Shown: positions 16,487 to 26,253, counted from the stretch's first letter. The stretch is 64,000 nucleotides of DNA from Vibrio natriegens NBRC 15636 = ATCC 14048 = DSM 759 (GCF_035621455.1 NZ_CP141822.1:1364001-1428000); one strand, 5' to 3'. The notes: a model not told the origin generated them from the letters alone. Translations and numbers: made by a program.

Positions 16487-16594
16487 ATGAAGAGAATAAA
16501 CGTCGTTGGGACGAGTGGGAGTGGTAAGAGTACATTTGTGCGAACCTCAAACCCTCGAGAAGCGCAGGCGTATATCAATGGCTTTCACACCTAA
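16487..16594 (+). pseudogene. P-loop kinase/ATPase remnant with internal deletion
   Basis: A 35-codon frame. It begins MKRINVVGTSGSGKSTF, the Walker A start of adenylate-kinase-like AAA proteins, and ends SNPREAQAYI, which resembles the C-terminal end of the same family (SPREAxAYL). The ~150 residues normally between are absent, so the gene seems to have lost its middle in frame. It is unlikely to encode an active enzyme. It follows a decayed attC-like site. Confidence 0.5.
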
Positions 16595-16650
16595 CTAGTG
16601 GGATTCGAAATCAATCAACTGCTCAGTTTGTAATTAATAATGGAGTAACT

Positions 16651-17268
16651 GTGTTTCACGTCATCTACCGTTTAGTCGCAAGTCGCGACTCGTTTCTGAC
16701 TATCTTGCTGCCTTCAATTTTGTATTTTTTGGCTTATCAGTACGTTGGTTTAATGTCGGCAGTGGTAGTCACTTCACTATATGGTCTGCTAACCCTCTTG
16801 TTTCGCAAAGAGTTAGGCATGATTGCGTTAGCCTTTGCCTTGTCCGGCTTTGTTGAGTTAACCATCGCAGCTTTCGTTCCTAGGGAGATTCTGGTTGAAG
16901 CTGTTGTGCTTAAACTCGCCATGGGTTCGCTCAGCACTGCCAGTGTATTTTTAGTCTTTTCGTTGTTTAAAAAGCCTATTCCTATGCTGGTCGCGGAAAT
17001 AACCACGCCAACCTTAAAGGGAAGTCGGGAATCAACGGGCATTCCAAGTTTGATGACGTGGCAAAGGGTCAACGGGATTTGGGTATTTAGCTATCTGTGT
17101 AAGAGCGTTTTTCTGCTAAGTGTTGACTCGGTTTCTGAATCCGAATTGGTGGGCTACACATTGGCGCTGGGTTGGCCCTTACATGTAGGTTTAATCGTGG
17201 TGTCAGTATGGGTTGTCAACAACAGCTATAAACAAGCATGCCACAAACGGGCTGCTAATAAGTCGTGA
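16651..17268 (+). CDS. Integral membrane protein, VC0807-like family
   Basis: 205 residues with about five or six hydrophobic segments (for example LLPSILYFLAYQYVGLMSAV and FALSGFVELTIAAF). It resembles small membrane proteins of the intracellular-septation-A/VC0807 type found in Vibrio; the role is unknown. It starts at GTG 16651 after AATGGAGTAA. The last codons and the stop lie inside the following attC-like site (GCTAATAAG at 17254), so the C-terminus was set by the recombination site. Confidence 0.6.
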   Translation: MFHVIYRLVASRDSFLTILLPSILYFLAYQYVGLMSAVVVTSLYGLLTLLFRKELGMIALAFALSGFVELTIAAFVPREILVEAVVLKLAMGSLSTASVFLVFSLFKKPIPMLVAEITTPTLKGSRESTGIPSLMTWQRVNGIWVFSYLCKSVFLLSVDSVSESELVGYTLALGWPLHVGLIVVSVWVVNNSYKQACHKRAANKS

Positions 17269-17338
17269 TGAGGGATTCCCAACACTTGGCAAGTTTGCTC
17301 TAATTGAGTTTGAAATTTGACTGCATAACAGGTTAGGC
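17254..17338 (+). repeat. attC-like recombination site (85 bp)
   Basis: Opens GCTAATAAG and ends GTTAGGC. The left part (AGGGATTCCCAACACTTGGC) is almost the same as the attC at 37194-37320 in the second cluster. It overlaps the 3' end of the preceding gene. Confidence 0.65.
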
Positions 17339-17457
17339 GAGTGGTTTATATTACGCCCTATATCCGCGGTGTTCCGAGTCATGGAGCGACGGCTATTTTG
17401 GGTATGAACTCTATTTCACTAATCTGAAATAAAGGGTATATAAGCATCGAGGGAAAG

Positions 17458-17931
17458 ATGATTTCAATTGAAAAATATAGTGATAAATGGAAATCACAAA
17501 TAGAGTTCCTGAGTGTGAAGCAGGAACAGGCAGAGTTTACGGTGAGCAATGTTGATGACGTTATTCCCACTTTGCAGCAACACGAACATCCTTTTTTAAT
17601 CATCGAAAACGAAAAAGTGGTTGGCTTCTTTCTTCTGGATTTATCGTATTCAGAAACGTATAACTTCGGCAATAGGAAAGCGCTGGGGATACGCTCTCTT
17701 TTAATTGACCAGCGATCTCAAGGAAAGGGTATTGCAACCCAAGCAATCAAGTTATTGCCGGATTACGTTCGCTCAAATTATCCTGATTTTCAGGTTCTCC
17801 AACTAACGGTAAATTGTCGTAATAAAGCCGCTTATCAGTGCTATTCCAAATGTGGCTTTGAAGATACCGGAAAATTGTATTTGGGCGGTCCAGCTGGCCC
17901 GCAACATATAATGCAGAGAGAGATTGTCTAG
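17458..17931 (+). CDS. GNAT-family N-acetyltransferase
   Basis: 157 residues. The acetyl-CoA loop is RSLLIDQRSQGKGIATQAIK (about residues 80-99), containing the Q/RxxGxG/A motif. It is followed by LQLTVNCRNKAAYQCYSKCGF (about 121-141), a typical end of GNAT enzymes. The substrate is unknown; the start resembles YkkB/Tpn-like amino-group acetylases. It lies after an attC-like site in the island and could be a resistance- or metabolite-modifying cassette gene. A purine-rich AGGGAAAG precedes the ATG. Confidence 0.8.
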   Translation: MISIEKYSDKWKSQIEFLSVKQEQAEFTVSNVDDVIPTLQQHEHPFLIIENEKVVGFFLLDLSYSETYNFGNRKALGIRSLLIDQRSQGKGIATQAIKLLPDYVRSNYPDFQVLQLTVNCRNKAAYQCYSKCGFEDTGKLYLGGPAGPQHIMQREIV

Positions 17932-18053
17932 CAATGGATTCAACAAGGGCTATTAACGCTGATGGATTGTAGTCGTTGAGATCGTTTGTTTAGGTTTGGT
18001 GCTATTGCACGCTTTGTATCTGAATAGCTTATGGGAGCATTACACAGCTCGAA

Positions 18054-18097
18054 AATATGCAAAAGCCGATGGCGAACCATCGGCTTGAGTTTTGCGC
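18054..18097. repeat. Right imperfect direct repeat bounding the sbcB-tcyP island
   Basis: Partner of 13306-13349, matching at 35 of 44 positions. It contains the terminator of tcyP, so the island appears to have entered at the tcyP terminator and rebuilt it on both sides. Confidence 0.55.
18061..18093 (-). terminator. Terminator of tcyP
   Basis: AAGCCGATGG and CCATCGGCTT form a perfect stem; on the leftward strand it is followed by TTTTGC. It lies 30 bases after the tcyP stop. Confidence 0.8.
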
Positions 18098-18124
18098 TGA
18101 ACGGTTTTCATTGCAGCTAGCGGA

Positions 18125-19504
18125 TTACGCTTTTGCCTCTTCTGGCTTTGCGTCCGCTTCAGTATGAGTTGATTTCAACAAGCGGCTTGTGATGGTACCT
18201 GCCGTCATTGAACCTGAAACGTTAAGTGCAGTACGCGCCATATCGATGAGTGGTTCGATAGAGATAAGCAGTGCAGCGATAGTCACTGGCAAGCCCATAG
18301 CAGGAAGCACGATTAGCGCAGCAAAGGTTGCGCCGCCGCCAACGCCCGCGATACCGAACGAGCTGATCGTGATAATCGCAATCAGTGACAGGATAAAGTT
18401 GAACTCTAGTGGGTTAATACCCATTGTTGGCGCAACCATCACAGCAAGCATTGCTGGGTAAATACCTGCACAACCATTTTGACCAATCGTTGCACCAAAT
18501 GATGCTGAAAGGTTAGCAATCGCTGGTGGCACGTTTAACTTAGTGATTTGCGCTTCTACGTTCAGAGGGATCGTTGCCGCTGAGCTACGTGAAGTAAAGG
18601 CAAACGTCAGTACCGGCCAAATTTTCTTGAAGTATTCTGCTGGGCTAACACCAACAAAAGAAACAAGGATACCGTGTACAACAAACATCAATGCAATCGC
18701 AACGTATGAAGCAACGATAAAGCCAAGCAGATTCAGAATGTCTGCTGCACTTGATGTCGCAACCACTTTGGTCATCAATGCTGCGATGCCGTATGGTGTT
18801 AGCGCCATGATCATCTTAACTAAGCGCATTACGATAGACTGAGCCGCTTCAACGAATGTGCGAATTGGTGATTCCAATTCTGCTTTTTCCGCCATGACTT
18901 TACGTGCAGCAATACCCGTTAGAACACCGAAGATAACAACCGCGATAATAGACGTTGAACGTGCGCCTGTTAGGTCTGCAAATGGGTTAGTTGGAATAAA
19001 GCTAACCAGCATTTGTGGAATGGTTAGATCGCTTACCGAGCCAGCACGGCTTTCCAATACCGCAATACGAGCCGTCTCGCGAGCACCTTCCGTCAAGCCT
19101 TCTGCCGACAGGCCAAACGTAGACGTAACGAAAATACCAATTAATGCTGAGATCGCTGTGGTGATAAGCAGGACTGAAATTGTCAGACCAGAAATCTTAC
19201 CCAGTGAGCCGCCTTTTTCCAGCTTCACAACCGCTGAGATCATCGATACCAACACTAGTGGCATGATCACCATTTTCAGCAGGCCAACATAGCCACTACC
19301 AACGATAGCAACCCAAGAAAGGGTTTCAGAAATGACGTTGCTGCCTTCACCGTGGATCAGTTGAAGGGCAAGGCCAAAAAGGGAACCAGTGACAAGACCA
19401 ATTAAAACGAGACGAGAAAGTGTGTTTTGTTTTTGTTGCTGGTTAAAAAGAAAGAATAATATGCCAACAAAGACTGCAAGTGAGGCAATTACTGCAAAAT
19501 TCAT
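18125..19504 (-). CDS. tcyP: L-cystine/dicarboxylate-type symporter TcyP
   Basis: A 459-residue sodium/proton symporter of the DAACS (glutamate/dicarboxylate) family, with about eight to ten membrane segments. The family signature [15 protein letters not shown] (about residues 307-321) and the transport core [20 protein letters not shown] (about 393-412) are present. It resembles E. coli TcyP (YdjN), a cystine importer in the inner membrane. Single gene with its own terminator. Cystine specificity rests on overall similarity; a dicarboxylate role is the alternative. Confidence 0.87.
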   Translation of the reverse strand: MNFAVIASLAVFVGILFFLFNQQQKQNTLSRLVLIGLVTGSLFGLALQLIHGEGSNVISETLSWVAIVGSGYVGLLKMVIMPLVLVSMISAVVKLEKGGSLGKISGLTISVLLITTAISALIGIFVTSTFGLSAEGLTEGARETARIAVLESRAGSVSDLTIPQMLVSFIPTNPFADLTGARSTSIIAVVIFGVLTGIAARKVMAEKAELESPIRTFVEAAQSIVMRLVKMIMALTPYGIAALMTKVVATSSAADILNLLGFIVASYVAIALMFVVHGILVSFVGVSPAEYFKKIWPVLTFAFTSRSSAATIPLNVEAQITKLNVPPAIANLSASFGATIGQNGCAGIYPAMLAVMVAPTMGINPLEFNFILSLIAIITISSFGIAGVGGGATFAALIVLPAMGLPVTIAALLISIEPLIDMARTALNVSGSMTAGTITSRLLKSTHTEADAKPEEAKA

Positions 19505-19691
19505 ACTCTTACCTTAGTACTCAGTCAATATGCTGAGGGTTGTATACGAGGTGATAAAGGGGGCAGTAAGATAGCTTTCAATATATAACTTTTAAAATGA
19601 TTAACGGGTATTAGATATATCAAAATGGAATATGTTTTGACGTAAGTGACCCGTTAGACCGTCACTCAGTACGTATTGAGCATAGTTGTGG

Positions 19692-20381
19692 CTACTCGTA
19701 GTGTCGCAATAAATCGAGCATTTCTTTGCGTTGCAGATAAATTATTGAGTCTTCTTGATAGCTGAAAATCTGATAAATCATAGCCTTGGCGACCACTTCC
19801 GCATCGATTGGAATAAAGTTAGAGAGTTTCCCCAACATGAACGGACGAATCACTCGGAAAATCCATTGAACGATTTTCTCGTCATTTCTTGGATTTGTAC
19901 GCTGACCAACAAGCGGACCCGGACGAACGAAGACCACTTCTTCAAATCCCATTTCTTCTATGTTGGCTTCCATTTGACCTTTGCAAGCCAGGTAATGCGA
20001 AGGGGATTCACTGTTCGCACCAAGGCTAGAAACCACTGCGACTCGCTTCACGCCAATCATTTTCATTTGCCTGGCAACGTTTGTCACAAGGTCAACATCA
20101 ACCTTGCGCAAGTTCTCTTTACTGCCAGCTTGCTTGAGCGTCGTTCCTAAACAGATAAAGCCGATTTCTGGCGTCAGGTGTTGCTCTTCCCAATTCAGGA
20201 TAGAAAGATCAGCGTCTATCATCGGAACGATTTTTTGCTCAGGGTCTGAGATATCGGTAAGAGGGCGTCTGGAAAGTGAATATAATGTGTGGATACCCGG
20301 TTGGGACACCAATTGAGTAATCACTTTGCTGCCAACTAAGCCAGAGGCTCCAGCAATGATCACACAGGTATTATTACTCAT
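19692..20381 (-). CDS. NAD(P)-binding oxidoreductase, atypical SDR
   Basis: A 229-residue Rossmann protein. The N-terminal dinucleotide motif is IIAGASGLVGSKVITQLV (residues 8-25, GASGxxG). It is followed by VKRVAVVSSLGANSES (about 112-127) and a YLACKGQME segment holding the YxxxK-like pair. It resembles the YbjT/HTATIP2-like branch of atypical short-chain dehydrogenases. Substrate unknown. It is leftward, divergent from the flavin reductase gene. Confidence 0.75.
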   Translation of the reverse strand: MSNNTCVIIAGASGLVGSKVITQLVSQPGIHTLYSLSRRPLTDISDPEQKIVPMIDADLSILNWEEQHLTPEIGFICLGTTLKQAGSKENLRKVDVDLVTNVARQMKMIGVKRVAVVSSLGANSESPSHYLACKGQMEANIEEMGFEEVVFVRPGPLVGQRTNPRNDEKIVQWIFRVIRPFMLGKLSNFIPIDAEVVAKAMIYQIFSYQEDSIIYLQRKEMLDLLRHYE

Positions 20382-20667
20382 GCCTCTTCTCCTCTATGGC
20401 AGCAGCGTGAGTTAATAGTAGCCGATTTCAATGACTTATACCCAGCTTTTACGTGGCTTGAGTGTAACAACACACATCGTTTTTGAAATAAGTTGGTTGC
20501 TTGTAAACACGGCATCACGGCTTTACCGAGCGAATCGACATTATTTGGCGAAAAGTATTCGTATTTAGGAGAAAGTAGGTGAATTACCTTTAGAGAAAGG
20601 TACACTGTTTCTCTTTATCGTTTGAATTTGCGATATTATTTCGGCACACGCGAATCAAGGAAGAAAA

Positions 20668-21279
20668 ATGAATGTAGACGTAAGCACACTTGCTCCGACG
20701 CAGGTGTATCACCTAATGACTCAGACGGTCATTCCTCGCCCGATTGCTTGGGTGTTAACGGACTCTGGTGAAGAGAATTTCAACCTGGCTCCATTTTCAT
20801 ATTTCACCGCCGTTTCCAGCCGTCCTCCCTTGCTAATGCTATCTGTTGGTAAAAAGCCAACTGGCGAGGTTAAGGATACAACTCGCAATGTATTAGAGAC
20901 AGGAAAGCTGGTCATTCACATCGCTTCGAGCGCACTGGCGCAAAAGGTTACGGATTCTTCTGCTGGTTTAGATCACGGACAGTCAGAATTAGCGCTGACA
21001 AATCTGGAAACGGTTGAATTCGGTGGCTTTGAACTTCCTAGATTAAAAGACGCACCGATTGCGTTCGGTTGTAAATTGCATGAAGTCATTGAGATGGGTG
21101 AAACCCCTCAAAGCTTAATTTTTGCCGAAATAGAACACATTTATGTCGATGAGAAAGTGATAACTACTCAAGGCGACAGATTAAAAGTGGATGCTTTAGC
21201 CGTTGATCCTCTCTCTCGTTTAGGCGGAAGTGAATACGCCACGCTAGAGAAGACTTTCTCAATTGCTCGTCCCCAATAA
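20668..21279 (+). CDS. Flavin reductase-like FMN-binding protein
   Basis: 203 residues of the flavin reductase/nitrilotriacetate monooxygenase component B type. Visible features are VIPRPIAWVLT (about residues 21-31), FNLAPFSYFTAVSSRPPLL (about 38-56), which contacts FMN, and KDTTRNVLETG. It likely reduces or binds FMN in the cytoplasm. It lies 18 bp before cobT in the same direction, so they may be co-transcribed. A link to 5,6-dimethylbenzimidazole supply, which is made from FMNH2, is tempting but it is not BluB. Confidence 0.8.
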   Translation: MNVDVSTLAPTQVYHLMTQTVIPRPIAWVLTDSGEENFNLAPFSYFTAVSSRPPLLMLSVGKKPTGEVKDTTRNVLETGKLVIHIASSALAQKVTDSSAGLDHGQSELALTNLETVEFGGFELPRLKDAPIAFGCKLHEVIEMGETPQSLIFAEIEHIYVDEKVITTQGDRLKVDALAVDPLSRLGGSEYATLEKTFSIARPQ

Positions 21280-21297
21280 ATAAAAGGAACCAAACAC

Positions 21298-22341
21298 ATG
21301 GACCGCACTTTCGCCGCTGATATTCAAGCGCGTATTGATAACAAAACCAAACCAGTTGGATCGTTAGGGCTGCTTGAGAAAGTCGCCTTGGAACTGGCAC
21401 TGATACAAAGCCAAGATCAAAGCGCAGCGGTAGAACAAATCACAATTCGTCAGCCAACCATGCTGGTATTCGCTGGTGACCATGGTGTAGCCGAAGAGGG
21501 CGTAAGCATTGCACCTAGCGCCGTCACACAGCAAATGGTCGCTAACTTTCTCGCTGGCGGCGCGGCAATCAACTGTTTTTGCGAGCTTAACCAAATTCAA
21601 TTCAAAGTGATCGATTGTGGCATGTTGTCACCGATAGATACGCTGGTACCGGACTTTAAATCGCATCCGAACTTGATAGAGAAACGCTTGGGTAATGGTA
21701 CTGCGAACTTTTCCAAACAAACCGCGATGTCTTTAGAACAAGTGGCGCTTGGTTTGGAATATGGCGCGAAGGTGGCAGAGCAAGCCATTTTGTCGGGTTC
21801 CAACCTGCTTATGTTCGGAGAGATGGGGATAGGCAACACAAGTTCTGCGTCGGCATTGTTAACCGCACTTAGCCCACTGGAAGTAGATCACTGTGTTGGA
21901 TTGGGTACTGGCATCAATCAAGAGCAGTTAAACCGTAAGATTAGAGCCGTTGCCCACGGTGTGGCGCGTTGCCATGAACTCAGCACGAAAGAAGTGTTAG
22001 CCCAAGTGGGTGGCTTTGAAATTGTGCAAATGGTGGGGGCATTTTTAGAAGCAAAACGCCAGAAAACACCAGTATTGGTCGACGGCTTTATTGTTTCAGT
22101 TGCAGCATACATTGCCACGCTGCTTGACGAAGAGACGCGCGATTTCATGTTGTTTGCTCATTGTTCTGAGGAAGCCGGGCATAAGTTTGTTCTGGAGTAT
22201 TTGCAAGCAGAGCCTTTATTGGACCTTGGTTTGCGTTTAGGTGAAGGAACGGGTGCAGCGCTGGCTTTACCTTTAGTGAAAGCGGCAGCTCAGTTTTACA
22301 ACAACATGGCGAGCTTTGAGAGCGCTGGAGTAACAGTTTAG
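21298..22341 (+). CDS. cobT: Nicotinate-nucleotide--dimethylbenzimidazole phosphoribosyltransferase
   Basis: 347 residues. It transfers phosphoribose from NaMN to DMB to give alpha-ribazole phosphate, in assembly of the lower cobalamin ligand. Signatures: the N-terminal [14 protein letters not shown] (about residues 16-29), [25 protein letters not shown] (about 179-190), and [13 protein letters not shown] with the catalytic Glu. Preceded by AAAAGGAAC. Its stop TAG overlaps the GTG start of cobS by one base. Confidence 0.96.
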   Translation: MDRTFAADIQARIDNKTKPVGSLGLLEKVALELALIQSQDQSAAVEQITIRQPTMLVFAGDHGVAEEGVSIAPSAVTQQMVANFLAGGAAINCFCELNQIQFKVIDCGMLSPIDTLVPDFKSHPNLIEKRLGNGTANFSKQTAMSLEQVALGLEYGAKVAEQAILSGSNLLMFGEMGIGNTSSASALLTALSPLEVDHCVGLGTGINQEQLNRKIRAVAHGVARCHELSTKEVLAQVGGFEIVQMVGAFLEAKRQKTPVLVDGFIVSVAAYIATLLDEETRDFMLFAHCSEEAGHKFVLEYLQAEPLLDLGLRLGEGTGAALALPLVKAAAQFYNNMASFESAGVTV

Positions 22342-23141
22342 TGTCGGAAGCACCTCATGAAGCAAAAACAGGTAATTGGCGTTATCAATGGGAGCTGTTC
22401 CTGTTAGCGGTGAGTTTCTTTAGCCGTTTACCTGTTCCTGCAAATTTGCCATACAGTGAAGCTCGCATGAACCAAGCCGGGCGCTACTTCGCGCTGGTTG
22501 GTGTTGTATTGGGCCTACTGTGCGCTGCGACTTTTTGGCTGTTGAGTTTGGTTTTTCCTGCTTCCGTCTCTATCGTTTTAACCATGGTATTTAGTCTGCT
22601 GCTGACAGGGGCATTTCATGAAGATGGTTTAACCGACATGGCGGATGGTATCGGCGGTGGAATGACCGTCGAGCGACGACTGTCTATCATGAAAGACAGC
22701 CGTATTGGTACTTATGGCGCTGCAACTTTGGTTATGGCACTGCTGGCGAAGTTTGTCTTTTGGGGCGAGCTGGCTCAGGAGCCACAATTTTTGCTAGTGA
22801 TTGTAGTTGCATACACCGCCAGCCGTGCTTTGGCGGCTACGCTTATCTACGACATGCCGTATGTCAGTGACAGCGACACTTCCAAAAGCAAGCCCCTTGC
22901 CAACAAACAGTCGTCATTAGAAGTGGCGATCCTACTGTTCACCGGTGGGCTTGTTACTATGTTTCTTGGCGTTACTCAGGCCGCCGTTATTGTGCTGGTC
23001 TTAGCGGTATTTCGCTATGGTTTTAAACGATGGCTGACCAAAAGAATTGGTGGATTTACCGGCGATTGCTTAGGGGCAGCTCAACAGTTATCTGAGTTGC
23101 TGGTTTATCTCACTCTCATTGCCTTTTATCACACATTATGA
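22341..23141 (+). CDS. cobS: Adenosylcobinamide-GDP ribazoletransferase (cobalamin synthase)
   Basis: A 266-residue inner-membrane enzyme that joins AdoCbi-GDP and alpha-ribazole. The metal/substrate motif FHEDGLTDMADGIGGG is at about residues 92-107, followed by several hydrophobic segments. It starts with GTG sharing a base with the cobT stop, and overlaps cobU by four bases (ATGA type), so the genes are translationally coupled. Confidence 0.95.
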   Translation: MSEAPHEAKTGNWRYQWELFLLAVSFFSRLPVPANLPYSEARMNQAGRYFALVGVVLGLLCAATFWLLSLVFPASVSIVLTMVFSLLLTGAFHEDGLTDMADGIGGGMTVERRLSIMKDSRIGTYGAATLVMALLAKFVFWGELAQEPQFLLVIVVAYTASRALAATLIYDMPYVSDSDTSKSKPLANKQSSLEVAILLFTGGLVTMFLGVTQAAVIVLVLAVFRYGFKRWLTKRIGGFTGDCLGAAQQLSELLVYLTLIAFYHTL

Positions 23142-23671
23142 AGCAACTAATATTAGGTGGAGCACGCTCCGGAAAATCCAAGTTAGCAGAACAAACCGCG
23201 AGACAGGTTGCTGACGCTCAACACGCTTGCTTGCATTACGTCGCGACGGCCTTGCCGTTTGATGATGAGATGCGTGATCGCATTCGTCACCATCAAAAGC
23301 AACGCGGAGAAGGGTGGCAGGAACACGAATGTCCGCTGCATCTTGCTGATTTGCTATTAAGCTTTAATCACGATGATGTCGTTTTGATTGATTGCCTGAC
23401 ACTGTGGCTGAACAACTGGATTTTCGAACTGGGCGACGAATGCTCAAATGAGAAGTTAGAAGCAGAAGTTCATAAACTAGTAGAAGCGGTGTCTCACTCG
23501 CAAGCGACGTTGATCTTTGTCTCTAATGAAGTCGGGATGGGTATCGTTCCACTTGGCGCGATTAGCCGCTATTTCGTCGATAATGCCGGCCGAATGAACC
23601 AACAACTTGCGCAAGTGTGCCAGCGAGTTTCATTTGTTGCTGCTGGCTTACCACTCGTACTCAAAGCATAG
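23138..23671 (+). CDS. cobU: Bifunctional adenosylcobinamide kinase/guanylyltransferase
   Basis: 177 residues. The P-loop LGGARSGKSKLAEQ is at residues 5-18. The conserved block FDDEMRDRIRHHQKQRGEGW (about 47-66) includes the His that takes the GMP, and VFVSNEVGMGIVP-like FVSNEVGMGIVPLG follows at about 127-140. It phosphorylates adenosylcobinamide and attaches GMP before CobS acts. Operon with cobT and cobS. Confidence 0.95.
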   Translation: MKQLILGGARSGKSKLAEQTARQVADAQHACLHYVATALPFDDEMRDRIRHHQKQRGEGWQEHECPLHLADLLLSFNHDDVVLIDCLTLWLNNWIFELGDECSNEKLEAEVHKLVEAVSHSQATLIFVSNEVGMGIVPLGAISRYFVDNAGRMNQQLAQVCQRVSFVAAGLPLVLKA

Positions 23672-23682
23672 GGCTTAACATC

Positions 23683-24300
23683 ATGGAAACGCTTAATATC
23701 TATCTCATGCGTCACGGTAAAGTGGATGCCGCACCTGGGTTGCACGGTCAGTCGGATTTAAAGGTAAAAGAGTCCGAGCAGCAAGACATTGCTCAGGCTT
23801 GGAAAGAGCAGGGACGTGAAGTCAGCGGTATTATTACGTCTACACTTTCCCGTTGCAGCGACGTGGCAGAAATCATCGGCGAGCAGCAAATGCTTCCTGT
23901 GAGCGAAAATTCTGAACTAAGAGAAATGAATTTTGGCGATTTCGATGGTGTGCCGTTTGACATGCTGAACGACAATTGGAAAAAACTAGAGTCCTTCTGG
24001 CAATCTCCGTCACAACACACCTTACCCAATGCTGAGAGCCTTAACGCATTTTCACAGCGTGTAACTAGTGCCTGGTCTCAAATTATCAATGATATCAATG
24101 ACAACCTGCTGATTGTCACGCATGGTGGCGTTATTAGAATGATTCTCGCTCATATATTAGACGTTGACTGGCGCAACCCGCGTTGGTATTCGACGTTAGC
24201 GATCAGTAATGCGTCAATCACACATATAACAATCACTATTGATGACCAAATCTACGCCTCCGTTCGTTCGATAGGTGTACCTTTGATTGAGCATAGATAG
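23683..24300 (+). CDS. cobC: Alpha-ribazole phosphatase-like histidine phosphatase
   Basis: 205 residues from ATG 23683, 12 bp after cobU; an upstream in-frame start would overlap cobU and is unlikely. Histidine phosphatase motifs are YLMRHGKVD (phospho-His about residue 11), EMNFGDFDG (proton donor Glu) and LIVTHGGVIRM (second His). It would remove phosphate from alpha-ribazole phosphate before or after CobS. The context supports CobC over a general phosphoglycerate-mutase-like enzyme. Confidence 0.85.
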   Translation: METLNIYLMRHGKVDAAPGLHGQSDLKVKESEQQDIAQAWKEQGREVSGIITSTLSRCSDVAEIIGEQQMLPVSENSELREMNFGDFDGVPFDMLNDNWKKLESFWQSPSQHTLPNAESLNAFSQRVTSAWSQIINDINDNLLIVTHGGVIRMILAHILDVDWRNPRWYSTLAISNASITHITITIDDQIYASVRSIGVPLIEHR

Positions 24301-24386
24301 TAAAAGTCACGGAAGAGGCCAATTTTATTCCCTAAAACAATTCAAATAGGGAAGGGTTGGCCAGATTACATAAAAAGGAAAGATAA

Positions 24387-26192
24387 ATGACCACTCCAAG
24401 TTGGGACTTATCCATCGTATATCAGGATCTCGCTGATCAGCGAATTCAAGATGACATTGCTTTAGTAGAGCAATGTATTGAACTTCTCAATAAGCAGTCA
24501 TTGGATTGCCAGAATGTTGAAGTGATGCAAAACGCCATTTTAACCAACGAGGCAGCAAATCGCTTAGCACGTACGATTTTTAATTTCGCTAATTGCTATT
24601 CATCTGTTGATTCAAGCAACGCGGAAGCAAAAGCGTTGTTAGGGCGTATGACCCGTATTTTTTCTGAGTTATCGCAAGCATTCAGTGCGTTTGAGTTAAC
24701 GCTAACACACGCGGATGATGATTTTATTGCGCGTGTTTTGAACCATAAAAATACCGATGTGAGTGGTCAGGCGTTCACCATCGAGAACTTGAGAAACCTG
24801 GCTGATACTCGTCTAAGTACAGAAGAAGAAAAGCTGTTGGCGGCGATGAGTGTGGATGGCAAGTCTGCATGGGGTAAGCTGTACGACAACTTGACTGGTT
24901 CATTGAAAGTAACCTTGAACTACGATGATGGAAGCAGTGAAGAGCTTGGCTTCTCTCAGGCAGCCAGCATTCTTTATGGGTCTGAATTTAACCGACAAGA
25001 AGCGGCGTGGCGCGGTGTACAGACCGCGATGGCAACACATCAAGAGTCCTTTGCTGCCATTCTCAACGCGCTTGCTGGTTGGCGTCTGACTGAAAACAAA
25101 AAGCGTTCGACAAAGCGTGAAGTCCATTTCCTCGATCCAAGTTTGCATGGCAGCCGTATTCAAGCGGAAACACTGGATGCGATGATGGCTGTAGCAAAAC
25201 AAAGTCGCGTTATCGGCCAAAAAGCGGGTTTACTGATGGCTCAGGTGCATGGTTTAGATGAGATGAAACCGTGGAATCACCTTGCTGCTATGCCTGCCCT
25301 GAGTGGTGACGCTAAAGTCTACGATTTTGACGAAGCCATCGATGTGATTTGTGAAGCATTTGAAACGGTAAACCCTGACATGTCAGAGTTTGTTCGAATG
25401 ATGGTCAAGAATGGCTGGATAGACGCGAAGCCAAACGCAAAAAAACGCTTAGGCGCTTACTGCACTAAGTTACCTGCAACGCGCACTCCATTGGTGTTCA
25501 TGACTTGGAGTGGCAGTCGCTCCGACTTGATGACGCTAGCACATGAATTAGGTCATGCATTCCATAACTGGGTTATCCGTGATTTACCGCTTTGTCAGAC
25601 GTATTACCCAATGACGCTGGCCGAAACCGCTTCAATTTTTGCGGAAAACATCGTTCGCGATCATCTGATTTCAAAAGCTGAAAGTGTCGATGAAAAGCTG
25701 GAAATGCTATGGGAAGAGCTCTCTTCTGCACTTGCGCTGATGGTAAATATTCCTGTTCGTTACGAATTTGAAAAAGCATTCTATGAACGCCGCCAAAACG
25801 GTGAACTGACTGCGCAAGAGTTTTGTGAGTTGATGTCTGAAACCTGGAAAGATTGGTATGGTGATGTGATGAGCGAAGCCGATCCGTATTTCTGGGCGAG
25901 CAAATTACATTTCTCAATTTCAGGTGTGAGCTTTTACAACTACCCATACCTGTTTGGTTTCCTCTTCAGTAAAGGTATTTATGCTCAGCGTGAATCAAAG
26001 GGCGGCAGCTTTTACACCGATTACATTAACTTGCTTCGCGATACAGGCAATATGACCGCTGAAGAAGTCGTTGATAAGCACTTGTCGATGGATCTAACGA
26101 AACCTGATTTTTGGCAGCAGAGTGTAGCTTTGGTTCAGCAGAAGGTCGATGAGTTTGAGCAGCTGCTTAATCAAAGAGCCCAGACAGCATAG
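24387..26192 (+). CDS. pepF: M3 family oligoendopeptidase (PepF-type)
   Basis: A 601-residue cytoplasmic zinc metallopeptidase. The active-site motif LAHELGHAFHNW has the HExxH ligands (about residues 386-390), and the third ligand lies in MTLAETASIFAEN about 25 residues later. An N-terminal oligoendopeptidase F-like domain covers about residues 110-180. It degrades short peptides. Preceded by AAAAGGAAAG. Separated from cobC by 86 bp with a weak hairpin, and probably a separate unit. Confidence 0.9.
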   Translation: MTTPSWDLSIVYQDLADQRIQDDIALVEQCIELLNKQSLDCQNVEVMQNAILTNEAANRLARTIFNFANCYSSVDSSNAEAKALLGRMTRIFSELSQAFSAFELTLTHADDDFIARVLNHKNTDVSGQAFTIENLRNLADTRLSTEEEKLLAAMSVDGKSAWGKLYDNLTGSLKVTLNYDDGSSEELGFSQAASILYGSEFNRQEAAWRGVQTAMATHQESFAAILNALAGWRLTENKKRSTKREVHFLDPSLHGSRIQAETLDAMMAVAKQSRVIGQKAGLLMAQVHGLDEMKPWNHLAAMPALSGDAKVYDFDEAIDVICEAFETVNPDMSEFVRMMVKNGWIDAKPNAKKRLGAYCTKLPATRTPLVFMTWSGSRSDLMTLAHELGHAFHNWVIRDLPLCQTYYPMTLAETASIFAENIVRDHLISKAESVDEKLEMLWEELSSALALMVNIPVRYEFEKAFYERRQNGELTAQEFCELMSETWKDWYGDVMSEADPYFWASKLHFSISGVSFYNYPYLFGFLFSKGIYAQRESKGGSFYTDYINLLRDTGNMTAEEVVDKHLSMDLTKPDFWQQSVALVQQKVDEFEQLLNQRAQTA

Positions 26193-26253
26193 TATTGTGA
26201 TGGTGCATGAGCTCGACGCGAAAAATATCGTGAAATCATAATGATCTTAATCA

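Noticed and set aside
13305..18097. Prophage
   Set aside because: No capsid, tail, terminase or lysis genes; only recombinase and AlpA-like remnants plus cassette-type genes.
18189..19292. Several rightward frames opposite tcyP
   Set aside because: Low-complexity translations rich in Ala, Ile and Thr, typical of the reverse strand of membrane proteins.
20378..20605. 75-codon leftward frame upstream of the SDR gene
   Set aside because: Overlaps the SDR start by four bases and covers the divergent promoter region. Cys- and Ser-rich translation without a domain or start site.
20668..22341. Flavin reductase-cobT pair as a DMB-synthesis (BluB) system
   Set aside because: The protein has the flavin-reductase FMN-binding pattern, not the BluB nitroreductase fold; only proximity supports a link.
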